NCBI GenBank assembly: GCA_903871735.1
Contig: CAIQHU010000071.1
Coordinates: 1-64,000 of the forward strand
Reading direction: 5' to 3'
Length of the DNA: 64,000 nt
Source of the DNA: an uncultured beta proteobacterium
GTDB taxonomy: Bacteria > Pseudomonadota > Gammaproteobacteria > Burkholderiales > Burkholderiaceae
Shown here: in pieces, positions 30,265 to 41,554 of the stretch
Layout of the letters: each line of letters starts with the position of its first letter
Numbering within the stretch: the stretch's first letter is position 1
The notes under the pieces: generated by a model
Seen by the model: the letters and a program-made list of their open reading frames with translations, nothing else
The model's database searches: none
What the model was told of the DNA's origin: nothing
Program-made: the position numbers and the translations under genes

Positions 30265-31509
30265 TTAAATTCTTTTGAACACTAGCGTGCCATTCGTCCC
30301 ACCAAAGCCGAAATTGTTTTTAACTGCAATATCCATCTGGACGTCTCTTGCCTCATTGGCACAGTAATCTAAGTCACATTCTGGGTCTTGATTAAAGATG
30401 TTCATCGTCGGTGGAGACTTTTGATGGTACAAGGATAAGACTGTAATCACCGACTCTAAGCCACCCGCACCGCCCAACAAATGCCCAGTCATCGACTTCG
30501 TAGAGTTCACAATCATCTTTTTTGCGTGCGAACCAAAAGCGGCTTTAATAGCCTCAGTCTCGTTCTTATCCCCTAAAGGGGTAGATGTTCCGTGGGCGTT
30601 AATGTATCCCACTTGGTCAGAATTAATACCGCCATCTTTAAGTGCATTAACCATACACCGCTTAGGGCCTTCCATGTTCGGCGCTGTCATATGATAGGCA
30701 TCACCACTCATGCCAAAACCAATTAACTCTGCATAAATACGAGCGCCCCTTGCTGCAGCATGCTCATACTCCTCTAAAACCATGACGCCACCACCCTCAC
30801 CAAGAACGAAACCGTCCCGATCTCTGTCCCAAGGCCTTGATGCAGTTGTCGGGTCATCATTGCGCATAGATAGCGCCCGAGCCGCTGCAAATCCACCAAT
30901 CCCTAAAGGTGAGATCGTCGACTCCGCACCACCCGCTAGCATCACATCGGCATCACCATACTGAATTAAGCGGGCAGCTAAACCAATACTGTGTAGGCCA
31001 GTCGTGCAAGCAGTAACCGCCGCTAAATTAGGCCCTTGCAAATTGAGGTTAATACTTAAATGCCCAGAAATCATATTAATAATTGATCCAGGAACAAAAA
31101 AAGGTGAAATACGCCGAGCACCCCGCGTGGTGTAATCCTGATGCGTGGCTTCAATCATTGGTAAACCACCAATGCCTGAACCAACCATCACCCCAACCCG
31201 TTGCGTATTTTCTTCAGAGATCACAAGGCCGCTATCAGCAAAGGCTTGAGTCCCAGCGGCAATTCCAAAATGGATAAAACTATCCATGTGGCGCGCTTCT
31301 TTAGCAGAAATGTAGTCCTCGATTTGAAAGTCTTTGACCTCACCACCGAATTGAACTGATAAACCCTGCGGATCAAACTTGGTTAAATTGGCTATCCCAG
31401 ACTTACCAGCTAACAAATTTTCCCAAGCGATACCAACTTGGTTACCAACAGGACTAACTAATCCTAAACCAGTGATTACTACCCGGCGTTGGCCTCTTGC
31501 GTAAGACAC
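30265..31509 (-). CDS. fabF: 3-oxoacyl-[ACP] synthase II
   Basis: RRVVITGLGLVSPVGN, AVTACTTGLHSIG, NAHGTSTPLGD, NSTKSMTGHLLGGAGG. Confidence 0.96.
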   Translation of the reverse strand: MSYARGQRRVVITGLGLVSPVGNQVGIAWENLLAGKSGIANLTKFDPQGLSVQFGGEVKDFQIEDYISAKEARHMDSFIHFGIAAGTQAFADSGLVISEENTQRVGVMVGSGIGGLPMIEATHQDYTTRGARRISPFFVPGSIINMISGHLSINLNLQGPNLAAVTACTTGLHSIGLAARLIQYGDADVMLAGGAESTISPLGIGGFAAARALSMRNDDPTTASRPWDRDRDGFVLGEGGGVMVLEEYEHAAARGARIYAELIGFGMSGDAYHMTAPNMEGPKRCMVNALKDGGINSDQVGYINAHGTSTPLGDKNETEAIKAAFGSHAKKMIVNSTKSMTGHLLGGAGGLESVITVLSLYHQKSPPTMNIFNQDPECDLDYCANEARDVQMDIAVKNNFGFGGTNGTLVFKRI

Positions 31510-31514
31510 TGAAC

Positions 31515-31754
31515 TTAGCCTTGAGCTTTCGAAGTTGCAAAATCAATTGCTAATTGCACAGTAGTAATTTTTTCAGCCTCTTCGTCAGGAATTTCAATTC
31601 CAAACTCATCTTCTAAAGCCATTACTAATTCAACAGTATCAAGCGAATCCGCGCCAAGATCATTGACGAATGAAGATTCGTTTTTAATCTCTGCATCTGT
31701 GACTCCTAACTGCTCAGCCACAATTTTCTTAACGCGTTGTTCAATATTGTCCAT
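31515..31754 (-). CDS. acpP: Acyl carrier protein
   Basis: 79 aa; [33 protein letters not shown]. Confidence 0.98.
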   Translation of the reverse strand: MDNIEQRVKKIVAEQLGVTDAEIKNESSFVNDLGADSLDTVELVMALEDEFGIEIPDEEAEKITTVQLAIDFATSKAQG

Positions 31755-31810
31755 CTGTTCCCTCCAAGGGCGTTGTTAAATTAAAAGTATTTTATCAGTA
31801 TCGGGAGTTC

Positions 31811-32569
31811 TTATGCGAGATATAAACCGCCATTCACGTGCAAAGTAGCTCCAGTGATATATCCTGCCTGACTAGAAGCTAAAAAACATACCGCCTGAGC
31901 AACATCGAGTGGGGTTCCTAAACGACCCAAAGGAATGTTGATTTTTAAGGCATTTTGCTGATCTTCGGATAATTCACGTGTCATATCCGTGTCAATAAAA
32001 CCCGGTGCAACACAGTTTACCGTGATATTTCTGCTACCAATTTCCCGAGCTAAAGCGCGACTCATGCCAGCTACCCCAGCTTTGGCTGCGGCGTAATTTG
32101 CCTGCCCAGCATTGCCCATATGACCAACAATTGAGGTTACATGCACGATTCTGCCACCCTTAGCCTTCATCATAGGCCTTAAAACAGCCCGCGATAGCCG
32201 AAATACGGCACTTAAGTTGGTGTCAATTACGCAATCCCAGTCTGAATCCTTCATACGCATCGCTAATTGATCACGCGTGATCCCAGCATTATTCACCAGG
32301 ACGTTTAAACCACCGTGCTCTTTCACAACCTCTTCAATAATCGCCTCACAAGCCTTGGGATCATTGACGTTCAAAACGAGTCCTCGCCCTGCAACCGCAA
32401 CCGAAGAACTGGCTGCTAGCGCCTGGGTAATTCCCTGCGCACCTTGCTCGGTAGTGGCTGTACCAATCACGAAGCCACCTTGCTCAGCAAAGTTTTTGGC
32501 AATCGCCTGGCCAATACCACGCGAGGCTCCTGTTACTAATATGATCTGGTCTTGAAATAATGTTGTCAT
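31811..32569 (-). CDS. fabG: 3-oxoacyl-[ACP] reductase
   Basis: LVTGASRGIGQAIA; NNAGITRDQLAMRM; NYAAAKAG; fab cluster. Confidence 0.95.
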   Translation of the reverse strand: MTTLFQDQIILVTGASRGIGQAIAKNFAEQGGFVIGTATTEQGAQGITQALAASSSVAVAGRGLVLNVNDPKACEAIIEEVVKEHGGLNVLVNNAGITRDQLAMRMKDSDWDCVIDTNLSAVFRLSRAVLRPMMKAKGGRIVHVTSIVGHMGNAGQANYAAAKAGVAGMSRALAREIGSRNITVNCVAPGFIDTDMTRELSEDQQNALKINIPLGRLGTPLDVAQAVCFLASSQAGYITGATLHVNGGLYLA

Positions 32570-32626
32570 CAGTTTCTCTGGCTTATCTGTTGTTTATCGT
32601 TGTTTCTTATTGTTTTTCAGGAGTAA

Positions 32627-33577
32627 TTAATGCTCTTGTAATTCACCAAGCACCTGAGTAATTGACTCAGGACTAGAAATACCCAAAATGCGTACCTGAC
32701 TATCAATCCGCTTAACCATACCAGCCAAAACTTTACCCGGGCCGCATTCAACAATATGCGTCACACCCAGCTCTATCATCAACTGGATAATCTGTACCCA
32801 GCGCACCGGTGCATAAGCCTGTCTCGTTAAGGCCTCTTTAATTGCGACTGAGTCCGACAAAATACTCACATCGACATTATTAATCACCTCGATCTGCGGG
32901 GTAGATAATTCAATATCACCCAAATACTCCTGCAAACGTATCGCTGCAGGTTGAAGTAACGAAGAATGAAAAGGCGCAGAAACTGCCAAAGGTACTGCCA
33001 TTTTGGCGCCAGCAGGCTTAGCCATCGCGCAAGCTGTCTCTACCCCGCTCTTGGACCCCGCAATCACAACTTGACTTGGCGCATTGAAGTTTACCGCCTC
33101 AACCACCGACCCAGATACACTCGCCGCCTCTTGACAAAGTCGAATCACCGCTGCGTCGTCTAAACCGACAATAGCTGCCATCCCACCAGAACCTACTGGA
33201 ACCGCCTCCTGCATCGCCTGAGCTCTAAATCGGACCAAAGGCACAGCATCTGCAAATCGCAGCGACTTGGCCACCACGTAAGCTGAATACTCGCCTAAAC
33301 TATGACCCGCCAAAATCTTGGGAATCGGCCCCCCGGCCGCAATCCAAGCACGATAAATCGCAATCGCTGCCGTAAGCATCACCGGCTGGGTATTCTCTGT
33401 TAGCGCAAGTTGCTCGGCTGGCCCCTGATGAATCAGCTGAGCGAGATCTTGCCCAAGCGATTCTGAAGCCTCTTTCAAAGTATCTTGAACCAAGACGTTT
33501 TGCGCAAAGGAGTCAAGCATTCCAACCGCTTGGGAACCTTGACCTGGAAAAATAAATGCAATGTGTTTTTTCATCAA
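32627..33577 (-). CDS. fabD: ACP S-malonyltransferase
   Basis: FIFPGQGSQAVGM; ILAGHSLGEYSA. Confidence 0.96.
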   Translation of the reverse strand: MMKKHIAFIFPGQGSQAVGMLDSFAQNVLVQDTLKEASESLGQDLAQLIHQGPAEQLALTENTQPVMLTAAIAIYRAWIAAGGPIPKILAGHSLGEYSAYVVAKSLRFADAVPLVRFRAQAMQEAVPVGSGGMAAIVGLDDAAVIRLCQEAASVSGSVVEAVNFNAPSQVVIAGSKSGVETACAMAKPAGAKMAVPLAVSAPFHSSLLQPAAIRLQEYLGDIELSTPQIEVINNVDVSILSDSVAIKEALTRQAYAPVRWVQIIQLMIELGVTHIVECGPGKVLAGMVKRIDSQVRILGISSPESITQVLGELQEH

Positions 33578-33658
33578 TGATTTGGTCTATTTTTAAGCTA
33601 TTTTGGACTAATTAGAGTGCCGTACAAAGTAAGCCAAAACCGATTCAATAAGTCAGTT

Positions 33659-34657
33659 TTAGTACCGCACACACGCAGCCCCCCAAGTAAATCCCCCACC
33701 AACCCCTTCTAAGAGTAAGTTCTGCCCACGCAGAACTTTGCCACTACGGATCCCGTCATCTAATGCCAACGGTATCGAGGCCGCCGAAGTGTTGCCTTGC
33801 TGACCTAAAGTGACAAGCACTCGCTCATTGGCAATGCCAAGTTTTTTCGCAGTACCTTCCATAATCCGAATGTTCGCTTGATGCGGTACTAACCAGTCAA
33901 TTTGATTGGCCACTAAACCAGCTTTTTCTAAAGCCTCTAAGCCAACCTGCTCCAATACCTTGACGGCTAATTTAAATACCGCTTGACCGTCCATCGTCAA
34001 AAACCCTGAACCGGCTACGCGGCCGTCGACTACTTGCCCAGGTATACATAAAATATCGCGATATTTACCGTCCGCATGCAAAGCCGAACTGAGGATGCCA
34101 GGCGTATTCGACGCCTCTAAAATAACTGCCCCCGCACCATCTCCAAACAAAACACACGTAGCGCGATCTTGAAAATCGAGAATACGGGAAAACACCTCGG
34201 CGCCAATCACCAAAACCCGCCCATGGGCTCCGGTCTGTATTAAGGAGTCTGCCAAATGTAAGCCATAAATAAACCCCGAACATACTGCCTGAATATCAAA
34301 GGCCGCACATTGGGTTTGAATTCCTAATTTTTGTTGAACAACGCACGCTGTACTCGGAAAACCTCCTAAATAATCGGGCGTAGAAGTGGCTAAGATAATT
34401 AAATCAATATCTCCAGCAACTAAACCAGCAGCATCTAAAGCACGCTGGGCAGAAATTACCGCTAAATCACTGGTTTGCTCTGCAGAAGAAGCAAAATGCC
34501 TCGCAGAAATACCACTCCGAGAAAAAATCCACTCGTCACTTGTCTCAATACCACTAAGCTTTAATTGCTGAGCTAACTCAAAATTATCAACTCGCCGGAT
34601 TGGAAGATAACTCCCCGTGCCAATAATCCGAGCAAATTTTCTTTGGGATAGATTCAT
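33659..34657 (-). CDS. fabH: 3-oxoacyl-[ACP] synthase III
   Basis: [47 protein letters not shown]. Confidence 0.96.
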   Translation of the reverse strand: MNLSQRKFARIIGTGSYLPIRRVDNFELAQQLKLSGIETSDEWIFSRSGISARHFASSAEQTSDLAVISAQRALDAAGLVAGDIDLIILATSTPDYLGGFPSTACVVQQKLGIQTQCAAFDIQAVCSGFIYGLHLADSLIQTGAHGRVLVIGAEVFSRILDFQDRATCVLFGDGAGAVILEASNTPGILSSALHADGKYRDILCIPGQVVDGRVAGSGFLTMDGQAVFKLAVKVLEQVGLEALEKAGLVANQIDWLVPHQANIRIMEGTAKKLGIANERVLVTLGQQGNTSAASIPLALDDGIRSGKVLRGQNLLLEGVGGGFTWGAACVRY

Positions 34658-34738
34658 CTTCGACTATCCTCTTGGGGTGCCCTAGAAAGTCTTGAGGTAT
34701 TGAGGCGAACTGGCTGATAGAGCCAAAACTTGCGAATA

Positions 34739-35797
34739 TTAATTCGTGGCGACATGATCGACTCTCGAATTAGTTGTACCCTCCAAGACAAAATCTGCCT
34801 GTGCAAAAGCTGCCGCGATCTTATCAACCATCTGATTATTGGCAGCTTCATATGCTCTGTTTAGGGCCATAAAAAAACCATACCGATCAGCCGAACCGTG
34901 ACTCTTAATGACTAGCCCACGCAAACCCAGTAACATCGCACCGTTATAACGCCGGTGGTCAGCGCGCTTTTTAAAACGCAATAAAACAGGTAAGGCTAAA
35001 ATCGCTAAAAACTTCGTAAATAGTGATCTGCCAAATTCCTCCTTAATCATCTGCGAAATCCAAGTTGCTAAGCCTTCGCTCGTCTTCAGCGCAACATTAC
35101 CGACAAAACCGTCACAAACAACTACATCGGTGGTGCCTTTAAAAATATCATTGCCTTCAACATTGCCAACAAAATTTAATTGACTCTGCCTGAGTAACTC
35201 ACCAGCTTGCTTGACAACATCGTTGCCTTTGATAACTTCTTCACCAATATTTAATAAACCAATCGTCGGGCGCTCAATCCCTTGAGTAACGCGCACCATA
35301 ATATCTGCCATTTGTGCAAACTGCACTAAATGCCAAGGTTCACAATCGGCATTAGCGCCCAGATCTAAAAGAGTTGTACCAGCAGATTTTTGACTTGGCA
35401 TGCGCGCGGCAATGGCAGGTCGATCGATCCCTTCTAAGGTTTTTAGAACGTAACGCGAAATAGCCATTAATGCTCCAGTATTCCCAGAAGAAACGACTGC
35501 ATCAGCCACCCGATCCTTGACCTGCTCAATAGCGACTCGCATTGAAGAATCTTTTTTTCGACGCAAAGCGATTTCTATCGAGTCATCCGAGTGCACGATT
35601 TCCGTAGCTAATAGAACGCGTATCCGAGAACGCAGTTCACTAGCTGCTGTGCTCAGCGCCGCTTCAATGAGATCTGGTTTTCCTACAAGAATAATCTGAC
35701 AGTCTTCATACTCTTTGAGTATGTCTAAACAAGCAGGAACCGTGACTGAAATACCAAAATCACCACCCATTGCATCAACAGAGATAGTGACAGTCAT
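34739..35797 (-). CDS. plsX: Phosphate acyltransferase PlsX
   Basis: [37 protein letters not shown]. Confidence 0.96.
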   Translation of the reverse strand: MTVTISVDAMGGDFGISVTVPACLDILKEYEDCQIILVGKPDLIEAALSTAASELRSRIRVLLATEIVHSDDSIEIALRRKKDSSMRVAIEQVKDRVADAVVSSGNTGALMAISRYVLKTLEGIDRPAIAARMPSQKSAGTTLLDLGANADCEPWHLVQFAQMADIMVRVTQGIERPTIGLLNIGEEVIKGNDVVKQAGELLRQSQLNFVGNVEGNDIFKGTTDVVVCDGFVGNVALKTSEGLATWISQMIKEEFGRSLFTKFLAILALPVLLRFKKRADHRRYNGAMLLGLRGLVIKSHGSADRYGFFMALNRAYEAANNQMVDKIAAAFAQADFVLEGTTNSRVDHVATN

Positions 35798-35936
35798 TTA
35801 CTAATCAGTAATACATGAATATTCAGCAACTCACCCCGTCTAAAGCATCCTAAAGACACCTTAGTGGGCATGAATTCTTGCAGAGAATCCATCAAATCAT
35901 TCAAACTAAATTATTCGTGTGAATAAAAAGTGACGA

Positions 35937-36116
35937 TTAATCGTTCTTAGTCTTTACTACCTTACGCCCACGATAATAGCCATTCGGGCTAATATGATGA
36001 CGAAGATGCGTCTCGCCACTCGTTGGCTCAACAGCCAATGAAGGACTGACTAAGAAATCGTGGGATCGGTGCATACCACGTTTGGATGGGGATTTTTTAT
36101 TCTGTTGGACGGCCAT
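35937..36116 (-). CDS. rpmF: 50S ribosomal protein L32
   Basis: [22 protein letters not shown]; start trimmed from ORF. Confidence 0.97.
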   Translation of the reverse strand: MAVQQNKKSPSKRGMHRSHDFLVSPSLAVEPTSGETHLRHHISPNGYYRGRKVVKTKND

Positions 36117-36183
36117 ATATGTAACTCCTAAACAATTCATTATCTTAACATGATTTACCCCTGTACCCAAGAGGAAATTGCGA

Positions 36184-36813
36184 TTATGAGTCTAATTTGA
36201 GCTTCTTTAGCCCTAAAAATGGGTTTTTATGGCCTTTTTGCGACTCTATTGGCGCTATTTTTGACTGATCGTCTACCTCCACCAACGCCCCTGCCGAACT
36301 CTTGAATAAGGTACATTCCCCTTGCGAGTGCTTGGGTACCAACGGCAACGCCAATAACACTTCGTCTTCAATAAGCGCCATTAAATCAAATGTGTCACTC
36401 TGGAGCAGTGCATCCTCAACGAAATTATCTATCGGAAAATCCTCAACCTCCTGATGACTCTCTAATAGGACAAATTGTGCAGAAATATCAATTTTTTGCA
36501 AAAACCCTTCCAAACAACGCTGACATTCTAAATGGAGAGCAGTCCTTATTTTTAGGCGTAAACGATAGTCCGTATGTCCGGCAGCCGTATCATCTAACCA
36601 GGTGGCAACCTGCCAATCAATACCCGCCTGTTCGGGCGACTTCTTGGTTACCTCTTCCACCGAACCAGGCCAAATCTCACTCAAAATCCGTGGAAAATGC
36701 TGCAAAGAAAAAAAGCCCTCACCTTGATAAGTCTGACCTGACTTAAAATCAACCTGTCGCAAAGCCGCCTCGCTGGCATGTAAGATTTGGGTACTACATG
36801 GTTTTTGAGACAT
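36184..36813 (-). CDS. yceD: YceD/DUF177 family protein
   Basis: [24 protein letters not shown]; upstream of rpmF; C-terminal [11 protein letters not shown]. Confidence 0.9.
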   Translation of the reverse strand: MSQKPCSTQILHASEAALRQVDFKSGQTYQGEGFFSLQHFPRILSEIWPGSVEEVTKKSPEQAGIDWQVATWLDDTAAGHTDYRLRLKIRTALHLECQRCLEGFLQKIDISAQFVLLESHQEVEDFPIDNFVEDALLQSDTFDLMALIEDEVLLALPLVPKHSQGECTLFKSSAGALVEVDDQSKIAPIESQKGHKNPFLGLKKLKLDS

Positions 36814-36837
36814 ACAATATACCTCACTTGAAAAATA

Positions 36838-37464
36838 ATGAATCAATCACACCCCCTCATTTTAGCCTCCTCCTCAGTCTACCGAAAAGAGCTCTTAGAA
36901 CGCCTTCATATTCCCTTTACCACCCTTTCCCCAGATCTGGATGAAACCCCTTTACCCAAAGAGTCCCCCACCGAGTTAGTCAAACGACTTTCTCTAGCCA
37001 AAGCCGCTCGGGTTGGAGATCAAAATCCCTCCGCCTGGGTCATCGGCTCTGACCAAGTGGCTGATTTTGCTGGTACTGCTATCGGTAAACCAGGTAATTT
37101 TTCCAATGCCCTTGCTCAACTTCAAAGCATGCGCGGCCATACCGTGATCTTTCGTACCGGCCTATGCCTGTATCAACAACAAACGAGTGCGGTCTTATAT
37201 GACTGCGTTCATACTGCAGTTACTTTTAGAGAACTCGACGACCAGTTTCTACAAAACTACCTGCTTACCGAAAAACCCTATGACTGCGCCGGTAGCGCTA
37301 AATCCGAAGGTTTAGGTATTAGCCTACTCAGCGCTGTGGAAAGTGTCGACCCAACCGCCCTCATCGGCCTCCCGCTAATTCGCTTAACGAGTTTTTTGCT
37401 GTCTGTCGGATTTAAAATCCCTAGTCATTCCCACACACCATTCAACAGAACTTCCTCCAAATGA
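36838..37464 (+). CDS. maf: Maf-like nucleotide pyrophosphatase
   Basis: LILASSSVYRKELLERLHIPF; VIGSDQVADFAG; GLPLIRL. Confidence 0.93.
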   Translation: MNQSHPLILASSSVYRKELLERLHIPFTTLSPDLDETPLPKESPTELVKRLSLAKAARVGDQNPSAWVIGSDQVADFAGTAIGKPGNFSNALAQLQSMRGHTVIFRTGLCLYQQQTSAVLYDCVHTAVTFRELDDQFLQNYLLTEKPYDCAGSAKSEGLGISLLSAVESVDPTALIGLPLIRLTSFLLSVGFKIPSHSHTPFNRTSSK

Positions 37465-38222
37465 CAACCCTAGGCACACTCTATCTAGTACCCAATACGC
37501 TCGGTAGCCAAACGCGCGAAGTACAAATTCCTTGGGTGATTCCCAGCAACGTTGCTGGGCGAGTAGCCGAACTGCAGTTTTGGATTGTAGAAAATGCTAA
37601 AACAGCCAGAGCATTCTTAAGCGCTGTTAACCAAATCACCCCCTTAGCATTCCCCCTCCAAGATATCCAAATGCAAGAATGGCGCGGAGCAAAATCCAAC
37701 ATAGCGCCCGAAAGCTTACTCAAAGACCTCTTGCTAGGGCGACATGTCGGCCTATTGTCAGAAGCTGGCCTACCCGCTGTCGCAGATCCCGGCGCAGAAA
37801 TTGTGGCTCTGGCACACCGCCATCATATCCAAGTCCAGCCACTCGTTGGACCAAGCTCGTTAATGATGGCCCTCATGGCCAGTGGCATGAATGGCCAACG
37901 CTTTATGTTTCATGGCTACTTAGCCATCAAAATACCAGATCGTATTGAAGAGCTGCGCCTGCTTGAGCAGCAATCAAAAAAACTCCACATGACCCAATTG
38001 TGGATTGAAACGCCTTATCGCAATGCCAGCATGCTCAAGACGATCCTGCAATCACTCAGTCCGAACACCACACTTTGCCTAGCTATTGATCTGTCACTCC
38101 CCACAGAAACAATCCTGCGCAAAACAATCCAGCAATGGCAGAAAATGCTCACATCAAGCGAACTCGATCCATTGAACCTCGATAAAAGACCCGCTGTTTT
38201 TTTGCTATCCGCCGAACCATAA
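37461..38222 (+). CDS. SAM-dependent methyltransferase, RsmI/YraL-like (tetrapyrrole methylase family)
   Basis: GLLSEAGLPAVADPGAEIVALAHRHHIQVQPLVGPSSLMMALMASGMNGQRFMFHGYL. Confidence 0.85.
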   Translation: MTTLGTLYLVPNTLGSQTREVQIPWVIPSNVAGRVAELQFWIVENAKTARAFLSAVNQITPLAFPLQDIQMQEWRGAKSNIAPESLLKDLLLGRHVGLLSEAGLPAVADPGAEIVALAHRHHIQVQPLVGPSSLMMALMASGMNGQRFMFHGYLAIKIPDRIEELRLLEQQSKKLHMTQLWIETPYRNASMLKTILQSLSPNTTLCLAIDLSLPTETILRKTIQQWQKMLTSSELDPLNLDKRPAVFLLSAEP

Positions 38223-38349
38223 CCTCAAAACTAGTCTAGCAAGCGCAACAAAAGCCGACGCTGTTATGGGCCTTTGATTTTCAAAAAGAGTTTCTATGCC
38301 CCCCTTCCCATGAGACATGGGCCGGAAAAAACTACAACTCCTACAGCTC

Positions 38350-39288
38350 CTAATGCCAACTAAACTGCTGTAAAGCTTTTGATAAAGATGTGCCAAACTC
38401 AGCGCCAAAACGCTTGGCTAAGCGCTCAGCATAATTATCCGTCTGACTGTAATCAATAATGTCCGTATTTTTAATGACTTCGCGTGCCACAAAATCGACG
38501 CTACCAATTTCGTCAGCTAAGCCAAGCTCAATACTTTTAGTACCAACCCAAACCATCCCAGAAAAAAGATCTGGCTGATTTTTCAAGCGCTCGCCACGAC
38601 CCTCTTTAACCACTTGAATAAACTGGCCATGTACTTCATCAATCATCTTCTGTAAGGCTTCGCGATGCTTAGGATTTTGTTTCACAAAAGGATCTAACAT
38701 GCTCTTGTTTTCACCAGCAGTTAACACGCGGCGCTCAACCCCTAATTTGTCTATCACCCCCTGAAAGCCAAAACCCGACATGATGACACCAATCGAGCCC
38801 ACTAAACTAGCCTTGTCAACATAAATTTTCTCGCCAGCAACCGCTATGTAATAAGCTCCTGATGCGCAAATATCCTCCACCACGACATATAATTTTTTTT
38901 GTGGATTTGCTTGTCGTAGACGCATAATCTCATCATAGACTAAGCCAGACTGAACGGGCGAACCACCAGGACTATTAATTTGTAGAATAATTCCCTGACT
39001 ATCAGGGCTGTCAAAGGCGGCCTGTAAAGAGGCAATCAAATTGGTGGCATTAGCCGGTGTGCCGCTTGAGATCTCGCCATCAATCTTAATCAAAGCCGTA
39101 TGTTTACCCAGCACACTGGATGACTTACTCTTCAGTGGTCCAAAAAAAGAGTACAGCGCAGCACCAAAAATGAGCAACCAAACAATTCGCCAAAAAGTCC
39201 GCCAGCGACGCTCACTCCGTTTATCTTTTAAATTATCAAGCAATAATGTTTCTAAAGCGTTTTTTTCCCAACTCGTGTCATTACTCAT
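38350..39288 (-). CDS. sppA: S49 family peptidase (signal peptide peptidase SppA-like)
   Basis: LQINSPGGSPVQSGLVYDEI; VEDICASGAYYIAVAGEKIYVDKASLVGSIGVI. Confidence 0.93.
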   Translation of the reverse strand: MSNDTSWEKNALETLLLDNLKDKRSERRWRTFWRIVWLLIFGAALYSFFGPLKSKSSSVLGKHTALIKIDGEISSGTPANATNLIASLQAAFDSPDSQGIILQINSPGGSPVQSGLVYDEIMRLRQANPQKKLYVVVEDICASGAYYIAVAGEKIYVDKASLVGSIGVIMSGFGFQGVIDKLGVERRVLTAGENKSMLDPFVKQNPKHREALQKMIDEVHGQFIQVVKEGRGERLKNQPDLFSGMVWVGTKSIELGLADEIGSVDFVAREVIKNTDIIDYSQTDNYAERLAKRFGAEFGTSLSKALQQFSWH

Positions 39289-39316
39289 TAAATCTCTTTC
39301 TTAGTAAAAGAACTAT

Positions 39317-39994
39317 CTAAACTACTAGCTCATCCAATACCAGCCTTAAAGCCTCTACTGAAGCAACACAAGCAATTGGTTGGTAAGCCTTTAACTCCTG
39401 CGCAGGATGCGCCCCATAACTTACTGCCAAAGCATCTACTCCGGCACTTTGGGCCATCTTTAGGTCATGCGTCGTATCGCCAATCATTAAGACGCGTTGC
39501 GGCGTTAATCGATGCGCTTCTAGCAATTCTAATAGCATTTGCGGATGTGGTTTGGCACGGGCCTCATCTGCTGTTTTGGTGTCATGAAAAAAATGCTCTA
39601 ACCGATGATTTTGCAAAGAACGATTTAAACCAATCCGGGGCTTACCCGTGGCCACTGCCATTAAATATCCGCGACTTTTCAAGTCATGTAATAAATCCCG
39701 GATCCCAGAAAACAAAATTAATTCTTGATCCTTCACCAAGTAATACTTTCTAAAACGCTCTAAAACAATCGGATATTCAGACTCGGCAACGCTTGGCAAG
39801 GTTATTTTGAGCGATTCGTATAAGCCAAGACCAATCACATGACTCGCAATTTGATCACTAGGAGGCTCAATACCCAACTCCTCACAGGCTTTTTGTAAAC
39901 ACTCCACAATGGTTGGCGTGGAATTCATGATGGTGCCGTCCCAGTCCCAAACAAGCATGTCGTATCTTAAAGCGACTCTAGTAAGTTCCACCAT
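39317..39994 (-). CDS. HAD-IA family hydrolase (phosphoglycolate phosphatase-like)
   Basis: VWDWDGTIMNS; VATGKPRIGLNRSL; MIGDTTHDLKMAQSAGVDALAVSYG. Confidence 0.88.
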   Translation of the reverse strand: MVELTRVALRYDMLVWDWDGTIMNSTPTIVECLQKACEELGIEPPSDQIASHVIGLGLYESLKITLPSVAESEYPIVLERFRKYYLVKDQELILFSGIRDLLHDLKSRGYLMAVATGKPRIGLNRSLQNHRLEHFFHDTKTADEARAKPHPQMLLELLEAHRLTPQRVLMIGDTTHDLKMAQSAGVDALAVSYGAHPAQELKAYQPIACVASVEALRLVLDELVV

Positions 39995-40016
39995 TACATA
40001 TGTCCTACCTGATCTG

Positions 40017-40976
40017 TCATGACAATTCCTGTTTTAAAGTTCGATCAAAGTCAAAACCAACTGGGGTAGGACAAACAATCGTCAATCGCTCCTTGGTCTG
40101 CGGATGCGTAATCACTAAGCGATGCGCATGCAGCATCAATCTTTTCGGGCCAATGGCTTTATCCAACAGACGATCGCCATATTTATCATCTCCCAAGATG
40201 GGATATCCGTGATGCTGTAAATGTACTCGGATTTGATGGGTTCGACCAGTTTTTAATTGTGCCTCTCCAACAAAACAGCGCCCCTGAAAAGAACTTCCTA
40301 GCCATTTAATGGTCGTTAAACTGGCTTGACCAAAATCCTCAACCTTCACGCGCCTCTCCCCATTGGGTAATAAATACTTGTACAAGGGATACTTCAAAGA
40401 GACATGTCCCAAGCCACCGTCAAAATCTCCATGGGCAACAAATAAATACCGCTTATCCATCCGCCCCTCGCGAATATCCTCATGCAGAGTCGTTAAACAA
40501 AGCCGTTTTTTGGCTAACATCAAAATTCCTGATGTGTCTCGGTCTAAACGGTGCACTAACTCCAAAAACTTCAGTTCAGGCCTTGCCTCGCGCAGCGCCT
40601 CAATCAGCCCTAAAGAAATACCCGACCCACCGTGTACGGCTAAACCTGAGGGCTTATCGACAATTAATAAATGATCATCTTCATGCAAGATAGATAGATT
40701 TTTATCAATTTTAATAGCATTTAATGTATTTTTATGGGCATTTGGAACAATTTCAGGGGTGGCTATCCGAATTGGTGGGATCCGGATAATATCTCCCGAC
40801 AAAATGCGACTAGTTACTAAAGCACGCTTTTTATTAATACGAACTTCGCCGGATCGAATAATTCGATAAATATGACTTTTAGGTACCCCCTTAGCCCACT
40901 TAAGTAAAAAATTATCTAGCCTTTGCCCCTCTTCTTCTGGAGAAATGGTTACTAATTGAACGGCTAATTCGGTCAT
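40017..40976 (-). CDS. rluC: 23S rRNA pseudouridine synthase RluC
   Basis: S4 domain; LELVHRLDRDTSGILMLAKKR; KTGRTHQIRVHLQHHGYPILGDDKYGD; adjacent to rne. Confidence 0.92.
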   Translation of the reverse strand: MTELAVQLVTISPEEEGQRLDNFLLKWAKGVPKSHIYRIIRSGEVRINKKRALVTSRILSGDIIRIPPIRIATPEIVPNAHKNTLNAIKIDKNLSILHEDDHLLIVDKPSGLAVHGGSGISLGLIEALREARPELKFLELVHRLDRDTSGILMLAKKRLCLTTLHEDIREGRMDKRYLFVAHGDFDGGLGHVSLKYPLYKYLLPNGERRVKVEDFGQASLTTIKWLGSSFQGRCFVGEAQLKTGRTHQIRVHLQHHGYPILGDDKYGDRLLDKAIGPKRLMLHAHRLVITHPQTKERLTIVCPTPVGFDFDRTLKQELS

Positions 40977-41032
40977 AAATTACGTTTTCTAAGTACTTTA
41001 ATTGCCACTTTTATAATAGTAACCGTTTAAGA

Positions 41033-41554
41033 TTTACTTTTCTTGGCTTCTTTGCCATATAATCAAAGAGTTATTGCAATGTTACAAATGTGCTTTGTTG
41101 AAGAATTCGAATTTAAATATTTCCAAAGCCACATTGAACTGCATTAATTATAGCGAGGGAAGGCAAATATTCCCCAAGGTAGCTCCCCCCTTGTTTGAAA
41201 TGAGGAGCAGAAATTGAAAGCTAGCACGAAGCAAGCAAAGATGTAAAAACAGATACATAAGTGATCGCTCCTTACTTGATTGACACAATTAATCGACAAC
41301 AGCGCGCACTTTGAGTAGTGGTGTGTAGCGGTGAGTAAAAACATCGGTAAAACATAGGTCTAACTTAATAACCTATTGAGAAATGCCAAAGGTCCAAACC
41401 AAAGGCTGTGCAAGCGTAAAGCTCTTGACGTAGCCAAAGGAATATCCCATGGTATAGCCGAGTTCGGATTACTTCTTAGTAATCTTCCTAAAACCATCCC
41501 CACCCAATCTGTTTATCTTTCTTGACATGCGCACTTTCGGAATAGGAAATTGTT
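41033..41554 (+). promoter_or_regulatory. Candidate long 5' leader of rne
   Basis: About 500 nt without a convincing CDS before rne; tttact...tataat promoter-like pair near 41033-41063. Confidence 0.35.
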
